Below, piece by piece: positions 1 through 6,125 of a DNA stretch of 11,166 nt; the stretch's first letter is position 1; every line of letters begins with the position of its first letter. Source of the stretch: Phoronis ovalis (Eukaryota; Phoronida; Phoronidae); the NCBI GenBank assembly GCA_028565635.1, contig JAOXYB010055678.1:1-11166 (forward strand). Reading direction: 5' to 3'. The translations under genes and the position numbers were made by a program. Below the pieces are notes generated by a model that saw only the letters and a program-made list of their open reading frames with translations, had not been told where the DNA came from and made no database searches.

Positions 1-247
1 ACATAGATGGCTTTACAACTAAAGAAACTACATCATATGATGGGCATCTGTCTGCACCTGCAGACCTCTTGTTTAAAATGTTATCTACCTATTTTCACGA
101 AATATGTTTTTATTTTGTACAGTTACAAATCTAATTGCAAAATTAGTCTCTTTGGTACAGCATATGCAGTAGCTAGCATCTACTTTAAAATAAAATCGGA
201 CTTCAAATGTTTTTCGAACTCTCACAATGTTTCTAATTGGTTTTTAG
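1..247 (+). other. SDE2 intron, 3' part
   Basis: This is noncoding sequence upstream of the acceptor at 246-247. The open frame from position 7 has no domain-like composition and runs across the acceptor, so I treat it as chance. The upstream SDE2 exons lie outside the window. Confidence 0.6.
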
Positions 248-417
248 ACTTAAAGAATGGATTTCCAAGAAGGCAGATTTAGAGCGAGAACGAGAGGAAA
301 AACGCAAAGAGAAGCGAGCACGTCTTCTGAGAAAACCTTTGCATAAATTTGAAGATCCCAAATATGAACAGCAGAAGTCAAAAGTGGCAGAAAATCTTGA
401 AGATGCACTAGCACAAG
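248..417 (+). CDS. SDE2: SDE2 exon (first in window): charged coiled-coil-like segment
   Basis: The acceptor is tttttag at 241-247 and the donor is CAAG|gttaag at 417/418. The exon begins with the third base of a codon whose first two bases lie upstream, and ends with the first base of a Gly codon completed at 1621-1622. It encodes a Lys/Glu/Arg-rich helix followed by a conserved block with YEQQ and LEDAL, which aligns by eye with the same region of vertebrate SDE2. The ATG at 237-239 is intronic and is not a start. Confidence 0.88.
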
Positions 418-3400
418 GTTAAGAAGTTACAGCTACATTGAATTAACTCAAATGACTTGTTTTATTGGCCACAGTTTCTTGGGGTTTAAATCCATGATCC
501 TTCTTGTAGACAGGACAAATTAAAAGCTTAATAGGCATCTCACCCTCCGAAAGGTTCTCTTCCTGTTTATTAACATCTGTAAAACTGTAGCACAGAAACC
601 AGGTTAGTTTATACCTCAATTACACACTATGCTACATATGTGCTCTATATCACTACATTAGTGTGCACATTCAGTCAGATAAAACACTATGCAATAGTAA
701 GATAATCATATTTTGCATCCCAGTGTGCAAGCAAAACCCAAAACGTTCTCAAACTGTTTATTTTCTGCTTGTTATCCCAGCGGGTGATATCATTTGATTT
801 GTTCGTAGTTACTATGTACAGAATGGTTAACCTTTGCATTTTAACGTTTTAAGTCCATTTCTCAGAAACGGTTATGACTTAATTTTGTGTTACTTATTTA
901 TACTATATTTTATCAAAACTAGGTCATACTGACCTAGCTCCTGTGTACATTGACATACGTTGTGTATCAGTGAATCTCTGTAACTCCATTTATCTCGCGA
1001 TAACAGCTTCACGTTTGTGATGTCAACTTGATATTAGTCTTAGGGTAAATATTGATCAAAGTACAGATCAAGTTCGGTTTTGGGCTGAATCTGTTCCAAT
1101 GGCCGATATGTGACCAAGTTTGTTCTCAGGTCTTAAACTGTTTCATATCTTGAACATATGATAGATAAAGATACTGTTGCAAGCCATAGGGTAAATATAG
1201 GTCAAAATACATGTCACTTTTACTTTTGTTATGAATGACTTCCAGTATGGCTGACTCGCGACAATGTCTTTTCTCGATAAGCTGTGAATACTTTATCTTA
1301 AAACTCTAAAAGATGGAGATGCTGTTGCAAGACAGTATGTAAATATAGCTCAAAATACAAGTCAAGTTTGATTTTCACCTAGGTCCCTCCTAATATGACC
1401 AAGTGGCAACCGTGTTTATTGTTGAGATAAACTACTTCTGCCAATATCTTGTTAGTTGGAGAGAGACCATTGAAACTAATTATTCATGACTAGCTGTATA
1501 TGTCACCCTGTATCATTATACAATTCAGTTTAACACTGCATGAACAGTATTATTTGCTGCCAGTTAGTTACTGACATAGTTTCTGAGAGACTGAATTGAC
1601 TTTTGAATTTTCTATTTTAGGTTTAATGAAGACGACTGCAAGTTCTAGTGGAGGTAGTAAAGCAGATGCCACAAGGCGGAAAAGAAAGGCTTTAGCTACA
1701 GAAGGATCTGGAGGAAAAAAAAAAGAGTCTGGCTGGTATGATTAAAATGATGTGCTTTTCATTGGTGTTCCCTGCATAGAACAACTGTACACTGCACTAG
1801 GTGCAAAAGGATTCTAGGACAAATACCCCTGGACCATAACCGCCGGACAATTACCCACTGGACAAATACCCCCATGCCAAATACACCCCGGACATATACC
1901 CACCATCCAAAAAAAAAATTTGGAAAATGGGAAAATTAAATTGTATTTTTTAATAAGTTTATTTTGTCAATATTTCATGAGTACCATATTATATACAAGT
2001 CAACAATAAATTTACATCTGGATGTTGTGGGCAATACCCCTCAAGAAATCAATGATGGGACGGTTTGCATAGTCACCAGCAACTGTCACTAGGCGCTCAC
2101 TGATGGCTTCTGTTTGTTAATTGCAATCATCTTTCAAATGCAAACATCAAACAACAACAAATCTTTCATCCTAAAATCCTATATGTGATAGGTGAAAATA
2201 TTTATGGGGTGGGTATATGTCCGGGGGGGTATTTGGCATGGGGGGTAATTGTCCGGGGGTATTTGTCCTGATACCATGCAAAATAGTTAAGAACCATGTG
2301 ATATTTAATTCTTTGTTATCAAAAGATATTTTTGTCAGGACTATTTCATAACATACTATCTCATTTACAGCATTGCGTTTTGTAATTGACAGGCAGTGTT
2401 TGTGAATAAAAATTATATTCCTCTGCACAGAGTCTTAACTGTTAGAATATTTTGTTTATTTGACAAATTGATACTTTTAAGGTTTGGAATGGATCTGGAG
2501 AATATTAGCGATATTAGTAGTAGTGATACTGATTCCGAGAGTGATAATAAAGAAAGGATATCCCATTTAAATGGCAGCTCTGATGGAGAAGAGTCTGGTA
2601 GTTCTGATATAGACAGTGATAAAGAGTCACATAATAGTATGATTGCTTCGGATCAACCAGGATCATCCAAAAATTCGGACAATTTAGTAAATAATATCAC
2701 TGAATCAGAAAACGTTGGACAGAAAAAAAGTTTGGAGAGTAAACAAAATGAAGAACAGAGAGATGATAATAAAGTGGAATCTTGTAACTACAAAGTTATT
2801 AGTACCAGTGGACTGTTGACTTCACTACCACCACCCAAGGTTGCACAACAGAATCAAGAGGTATGCATACAAAATTGCACAGCAAATATGTTTCTATTCA
2901 TTCCTGGAACAGACAGTGTTTAATATTTATTTTGCAGTTTGCAATGGCAGAACCTTCCTCTGTCTTTAAAAAGCTTTGTTCTGAAATAGTGTTCTGTTTC
3001 CATAAATCATAATAACTAAAAACGGACCTCGCGATCCTCGCATGTATGGCCCTCATGTAGATTAGGAGTTATGCCTCATGGTCCTCATATAGATTAGGAA
3101 TTATGGCTCGGAATTAGTGTCTCGGTTAAGCACTAGGAACTGCCACTGAGAAGGCATATAACATACAACTATGCAATGGGCATGGAACATGCGATGTCAA
3201 CAGTAAAAATTGAACATGAGAATGTAAGTAAACTACCGGACACGGTTACACACCGATAGTGGTGCGCACCTAGACAAAACATCGGTGAGAAAAATCAATT
3301 CCTTTCATTTAGTTCTATGGATTTCCAATTTTCAGTAATTGTAGGTTTATGAGACCTTCATGACATATATTTATAAGTGCTGTGTTTCAAGTTTTATTGA

Positions 3401-3636
3401 AAAAACTGTTTTATGTACAGGATGATGTCCCTGTGGACTTGGAAAAGTACTCTTCAGTGACAGACTTTGAAGCATTGGGATTAGACAGATTAAAGAATGC
3501 TCTCATTGAAAGAGGACTCAAATGTGGCGGTACTTTACAACAAAGAGCAGAGAGACTGCTGTCAGTGAAAGGACTAAGCAAAGACAAAATTGACGCAGGT
3601 TTATTTGCAAAATCTTCCAAAGGCAAAAGAAAGTGA
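248..3636 (+). CDS. SDE2: SDE2 replication stress/splicing regulator, C-terminal 292 residues (4 exons, 5' partial)
   Basis: The exons are 248-417, 1621-1735, 2482-2860 and 3421-3636. Every junction is GT-AG, and joining them gives one frame of 292 residues ending at TGA 3634-3636. The product keeps the SDE2 order: a charged segment ([19 protein letters not shown], then YEQQ and [11 protein letters not shown]), a basic NLS-like stretch (RRKRK, GGKKKES), an acidic/serine linker ([12 protein letters not shown]), and a C-terminal SAP-like module with [18 protein letters not shown] and the tail [11 protein letters not shown]. In fission yeast Sde2 is released from an N-terminal ubiquitin-like fold and acts with the spliceosome. 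In humans SDE2 acts at replication forks with PCNA and TIMELESS. The ubiquitin-like domain and its cleavage site are not here and should lie in exons to the left. The length matches the C-terminal two thirds of vertebrate SDE2, about 450 residues in all. I see no frameshift or stop. The function is taken from the family. Confidence 0.93.
418..1620 (+). other. SDE2 intron of 1.2 kb, no gene inside
   Basis: A GT-AG intron (gttaag...tattttag). About 1000-1480 holds a degenerate tandem repeat, listed separately. In 418-1000 I see no gene, RNA or clear repeat on either strand. The sequence around 840-1000 resembles the repeat weakly and may be a decayed fourth unit. Confidence 0.75.
1000..1480. 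repeat. Degenerate tandem repeat, about 147-bp period, three units
   Basis: Each unit has a recognisable core of the form GTAAATATwGnTCAAARTACAnGTCA. The cores begin at 1045, 1191 and 1339, spaced 146 and 148 bp. The second and third units also share ATACTGTTGCAAG / ATGCTGTTGCAAG just before the core. The first and third share TCAAGTT just after the core and ATRTGACCAAGT about 60-70 bp further on. Similarity outside these anchors is low, so the array is old. The outer limits are approximate. Confidence 0.65.
1621..1735 (+). CDS. SDE2: SDE2 exon: basic NLS-like segment
   Basis: The acceptor is tctattttag, ending at 1620, and the donor is GGCTG|gtatga at 1735/1736. With G417 it reads [12 protein letters not shown], then RRKRKALA and GGKKKESG, ending with two bases of a Trp codon. 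The lysine codons near the end form a run of ten A, a spot prone to sequencing or replication slippage, but the frame is intact here. The exon is too short to stand out as an open frame. It is recovered by matching splice phase on both sides and by similarity to the basic block that precedes the acidic linker in SDE2. Confidence 0.83.
1809..1904. repeat. Left terminal inverted repeat, six iterated GGACAAATACCCC-type units
   Basis: Related units start at 1817, 1831, 1845, 1860, 1876 (degenerate, GCCAAATACACCCC) and 1890, spaced 14-16 bp. The inverse of this block is found at 2208-2275, but without two of the units. Confidence 0.8.
2012..2116 (-). pseudogene. Relic C-terminal tail of a transposase (MULE-like)
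   Basis: On the minus strand this frame encodes 34 residues and then TAA (2012-2014). It contains [17 protein letters not shown] and [14 protein letters not shown]. The pattern of a basic residue, a hydrophobic stretch, DY, then a (D/E)(Y/F)LRGIAHNI-like ending resembles my recollection of the last residues of animal MULE/FLYWCH-associated transposases. It is far too short to work and is closed by a stop upstream (2117-2119). It is best read as coding sequence left when an autonomous copy lost its interior. The family call rests on recognition by eye. Confidence 0.42.
2208..2275. repeat. Right terminal inverted repeat, four iterated units
   Basis: Read on the minus strand it gives GGACAAATACCCC, GGACAATTACCCC, GCCAAATACCCCCC and GGACATATACCC in order. 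These match units 1, 3, 5 and 6 of the left terminus. The length difference from the left repeat (28 bp) equals the two missing units. Confidence 0.8.
2482..2860 (+). CDS. SDE2: SDE2 exon: acidic serine-rich linker
   Basis: The acceptor is acttttaag, ending at 2481, and the donor is CAAGAG|gtatgc at 2860/2861. The first base completes the Trp codon begun at 1734-1735, giving [16 protein letters not shown]. The rest is Ser/Asp/Glu/Asn-rich and low in hydrophobic residues, probably disordered. It ends with a Pro-rich patch ([15 protein letters not shown]). This matches the poorly conserved acidic linker between the charged region and the SAP domain in SDE2. The frame stays open for 63 bases past the donor, so retaining the next intron would cut the protein off before the SAP domain. 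Confidence 0.86.
3051..3105. repeat. Short direct duplication, 32-bp period
   Basis: CCTCATGTAGATTAGGAGTT (from 3051) recurs as CCTCATATAGATTAGGAATT (from 3083). The two 23-bp copies differ at two positions. Their origin is unknown. Confidence 0.7.
3251..3287. repeat. Inverted repeat with nested palindrome
   Basis: CACCGAT (3251-3257) pairs with ATCGGTG (3281-3287). The 10-bp perfect palindrome GGTGCGCACC (3261-3270) lies between the arms. This GC-rich hairpin stands out in an AT-rich intron. No function can be assigned. Confidence 0.5.
3421..3636 (+). CDS. SDE2: SDE2 terminal exon: SAP domain and stop
   Basis: The acceptor is tttatgtacag, ending at 3420. The exon starts in phase 0 and ends at TGA 3634-3636. 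It encodes 71 residues. [19 protein letters not shown] leads into the helix-turn-helix SAP fold ([20 protein letters not shown]), with the Leu and Gly pattern of SAP domains. The C-terminal [11 protein letters not shown] closely resembles the tail of vertebrate SDE2. In human SDE2 this module is linked to DNA binding and to TIMELESS. It is the strongest homology anchor in the window. Confidence 0.93.
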   Translation, partial: DDVPVDLEKYSSVTDFEALGLDRLKNALIERGLKCGGTLQQRAERLLSVKGLSKDKIDAGLFAKSSKGKRK

Positions 3637-3753
3637 ATGGCAGTACATGCATATGTGTAACATGTCACTTATGTGTTGGCACATCTCAAAAACAGTTTTA
3701 CTATAATGTTCTTGTTGTGCACTATGTTTTTCTTACTATGATTCTCAAACAGC

Positions 3754-3759
3754 ATTAAA
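3754..3759 (+). terminator. Candidate poly(A) signal ATTAAA for SDE2
   Basis: This is the first poly(A)-type hexamer after the SDE2 stop, 118 bp downstream of it, followed by a T-rich stretch. A second ATTAAA lies at 4067-4072 and an AATAAA with a T/G-rich flank at 4927-4932, so longer 3' ends are possible. Confidence 0.4.
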
Positions 3760-4320
3760 ATCATTAATGTTTTATCCTGAATGACTAGTAATACACAGTG
3801 AGGCAGTACATACTAAGATGTGTCTTACAAAAAATGATTAGTTGAAGCAACTACAGTGTCTGCATTGCTCTATTTATTTTATCTCAATAGCAATGAAAAT
3901 ATTAATTTTTGCATTTGTTTTACTTTTTCTTTTGTTTATCTTTATGAAGTACAAGAGAAACTTATGTTACCTTGATTGCCTCTTTTGTTGATGTGGGTTG
4001 CAGGTCTCAAAATTATGTCTGTTTTCAGTCTATGTAGGCATCACATTAAGGTGGACTTGTGTAGCTATTAAACTCCCGTCATTTATTTTCTGGCATTGCT
4101 GCCCTACTGCGGACACTGGAACTGAGGTTAACTTGTCATACATCTATGATTGGACCGTTGATATATGACTGAACATCCACTATAAGATTCTTTAATACAT
4201 GACCCACCATCCATACTTATGCATGGAAAATGTGCTTTTTATAATCTTATTATTTTGTGATGTATAAGCTAGTTTTTATATTGTTTTATTATATATATAT
4301 GTGCACACTATTTACCACAG

Positions 4321-4418
4321 GTTCAGAAATTAACAACCCTGGATATTGTCACAATGATTTTCTTATAATTGACAAGATTAATTTACCACCAGACATGAAA
4401 TTACAACCAACTCTTCTG
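4321..4418 (+). other. Orphan exon-like segment
   Basis: The segment is bounded by an acceptor (tttaccacag, ending at 4320) and a donor (CTTCTG|gtaatt). It is open in one frame and reads SEINNPGYCHNDFLIIDKIN then LPPDMKLQPTLL, with a protein-like mix of residues. It enters in phase 1 and leaves in phase 0. I found no partner exon on the plus strand, and SDE2 already ends at 3636. It could be a fragment of a gene outside the window, a decayed exon, or chance. I do not recognise the product. Confidence 0.22.
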
Positions 4419-4588
4419 GTAATTTTGCTTATTTCTATATAATTTGCAATACAAGCATGGTGCTTTTGTACCTTGTGAGGTGTGGATTATAATACAAGTT
4501 GGAACAATTGTTTAGTTGCACAATCTCGTTTTTATTATTTTTATAATAACCACAAAACTTCATAAAAATGTGAATAATATTGATACAA

Positions 4589-4605
4589 TATATATATATA
4601 TATAT
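4589..4605. repeat. (TA)n microsatellite
   Basis: An uninterrupted run of alternating T and A in the intergenic region. A short TTA/ATT triplet run follows at about 4780-4794. Confidence 0.85.
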
Positions 4606-5361
4606 CTCGTAAATAAATGTGTAATTAATTAACAGAACACACAAAAAAGTAACAAAATGTAGAAATATGAAAAAATAATTAGTTTAAACAATAACTTGCA
4701 GTACCTTTTCTTAAGGGTTTTAGTTGAAATAATTTTTTACTATACTGCTTACAATATATAGATACATATTTCATTTATTTTATTATTATTATTAGGACAT
4801 GTTTAGCTACATTGTTTGTACAAACCTGCATTAATTCATGAAAGTATAGAAATAATTACATGCCTATGTGTGTTTAGATCTTGACTACAGTTTGCAAAAT
4901 ATTCTCTTGTTAGTGGCAATTATGCTAATAAATGTTTTGCAACACTTTGTGGAGCCACCTGTCGCAAACTAAACATTGCACAGAATTCTTCATTATATGA
5001 ATTACTTTGCATTAGCATTCAGATTAAATGCTTCATAGCTTATTTACAAAATGTGGCACTCTAGGAACTTTGGGTTTGTGAATCATGGTGGGTCTTCTAA
5101 GTGCATGCTAACAGTCTATTACATTTAACATGCAATGCATTGTATTGTACATGTCACAAAAAATAGTGCCCATTCATTTTACGAAGTATTTGTTGATTGC
5201 TATCCTCAGCTCAACATTTAATGTATTTGTACACCAAAACTTTGGAAACAAAACAACACTTGTTATGGGTTTCAACAACAAAGTTGGAAGATGTATAGAT
5301 TTCAGCAAGCTTTGTCAGAATCATTTTTTAGAAAGTACTGGTTGGTGCCTTGATGGCCACC

Positions 5362-5367
5362 TTTAAT
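5362..5367 (-). terminator. Candidate poly(A) signal (ATTAAA, minus strand)
   Basis: TTTAAT on the plus strand reads ATTAAA for the minus-strand gene, about 135 bp past its stop at 5502-5504. I saw no AATAAA between it and the stop. No clear downstream G/T-rich element follows. Confidence 0.3.
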
Positions 5368-5501
5368 CTGAAAAGGCAAAAACATATTATTTGAAAATTT
5401 GTAGTGGAAAAGTTGAATCCAAAATGGCTGTATGCTGTATCACCATGTGATTTTAAATCAAATTTCTTTCTATGCTTGTAAACTGTAATACTCCAAACTG
5501 C

Positions 5502-6125
5502 TTATTGTTTCCTTTTCTTTTTTGTTATATTCTGTGGCACTGTTTTCTGCCATAGTCTTTGTGGCTTCGGAGGCAAATCAGGAAATAGCTCAATGCAGCA
5601 TATAGGAATGTTATTGTAGAATGTTTCTGTCAGTTCGGAATTAATTGTTATATGTTCATTTTGTGATCTTTGAGATAACTTACTTGTATCTTGATGCTTG
5701 TTAGGAGACTGGTTGCTGTTAACATTTAAACCCGAGGTATTGTCTTTCACTTCTGTTACTTTATCTCTTGCTGATTTACAATTTGTTTCATACTTATTGC
5801 TCTGACTTGATAGCGAGTACTGATTATTTTTGGGTTTTGTGGTACACTTTCCATTTTTGCTGTTTACAATATTCTGTTTTTTCCCTTTTCGCCTGCTATT
5901 TCCAGAGACATTTGACAAGGTTGTGGGATTATTTGCAACCTCATCAATACCTTTGTCATAGTGGCTCTTTCCAGTATTATCTTGCTCACATTCAACTGAT
6001 TCACTATCATCATTGTCAGTATTTGATGATGATGAATTAGAGACATTACCACTTTCTGGACTTGTTGTGTCATTGTTTTTGGCATTATCACCTTTATTTT
6101 TTGATATCACTTTAGTATCAGTATA
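5502..6125 (-). CDS. Unknown gene, terminal exon (207 residues, low complexity)
   Basis: The acceptor is ataaatttatttatttcag-like (T-rich, ending ttatttcag). The exon starts in phase 0 with YTDTKVISKNKG and ends at TAA 5502-5504. Most of it is Asn/Ser/Lys/Asp-rich and probably disordered, with an acidic SNSSSSNTDNDDSES tract and a basic SRRKGKKQ patch. The last 40 residues are more ordered: FYNNIPICCIELFPDLPPK, then RLWQKTV and KKKRKQ. That hydrophobic/proline block before a basic tail may be a conserved binding motif. It is the best query for a homology search. Confidence 0.82.
   Translation of the reverse strand, partial: YTDTKVISKNKGDNAKNNDTTSPESGNVSNSSSSNTDNDDSESVECEQDNTGKSHYDKGIDEVANNPTTLSNVSGNSRRKGKKQNIVNSKNGKCTTKPKNNQYSLSSQSNKYETNCKSARDKVTEVKDNTSGLNVNSNQSPNKHQDTSKLSQRSQNEHITINSELTETFYNNIPICCIELFPDLPPKPQRLWQKTVPQNITKKKRKQ

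Larger units (their letters stand above)
1801..2283. mobile_element. Non-autonomous TIR transposon (467 bp, MULE-like) with probable 8-bp target duplication
   Basis: The element spans 1809-2275. The left terminus begins GGATTCTAGGACAAATACCCC. The reverse complement of the right terminus begins GGTATCAGGACAAATACCCC. The flanks are gtgcaaaa (1801-1808) and atgcaaaa (2276-2283), which agree at 7 of 8 bases and abut both termini as a target duplication should. The inverted repeats are long (about 96 bp left, 68 bp right) around an AT-rich core. The core keeps a short minus-strand reading frame that resembles the end of a MULE transposase. Long TIRs, a duplication of about 8 bp and that relic point to the Mutator-like superfamily; the family is inference. 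It sits within an SDE2 intron and does not touch an exon. Confidence 0.75.
1736..2481 (+). other. SDE2 intron hosting the MULE-like element
   Basis: A GT-AG intron (gtatga...cttttaag). Apart from the element at 1801-2283, I see nothing in the remaining 65 bp on the left and 198 bp on the right. Confidence 0.75.
2861..3420 (+). other. SDE2 intron with minor repeats
   Basis: A GT-AG intron (gtatgc...atgtacag). It contains a direct duplication at 3051-3105 and an inverted repeat at 3251-3287, both listed separately. There is no gene in it. Confidence 0.7.
3637..5501. other. Convergent intergenic/3'-UTR region, 1.9 kb
   Basis: AT-rich sequence between the two stop codons. It holds candidate poly(A) hexamers for both strands, a (TA)n tract near 4589-4605, a TTA/ATT triplet run near 4780-4794, and an orphan exon-like segment at 4321-4418. 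A plus-strand open frame of 78 codons at 5130-5366 has no recognisable features. I see no tRNA, rRNA or other structured RNA. Confidence 0.6.

Noticed and set aside
1809-1904. Spaced repeats considered as a CRISPR-like array
   Set aside because: The units are about 15 bp with no unique spacers, they recur inverted at the other end, and the host is eukaryotic. They are transposon termini.
2171-2428. Minus-strand 85-codon frame across the right end of the MULE-like element
   Set aside because: Its translation is mainly the G/C-run terminal repeat read as Pro/Gly/Thr-type residues, with no coding signal.
3411-3668. Minus-strand open frame opposite the SAP exon
   Set aside because: It is the antisense shadow of a clearly homologous SDE2 exon.
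5130-5366. Plus-strand open frame of 78 codons in the intergenic region
   Set aside because: An AT-rich window this size should yield one or two such frames by chance. It has no splice sites, domain or recognisable composition.
5864-6091. Minus-strand 75-codon frame and plus-strand 90-codon frame over the terminal exon
   Set aside because: Both are shadows of the 207-residue terminal exon, whose frame is fixed by the phase chain.
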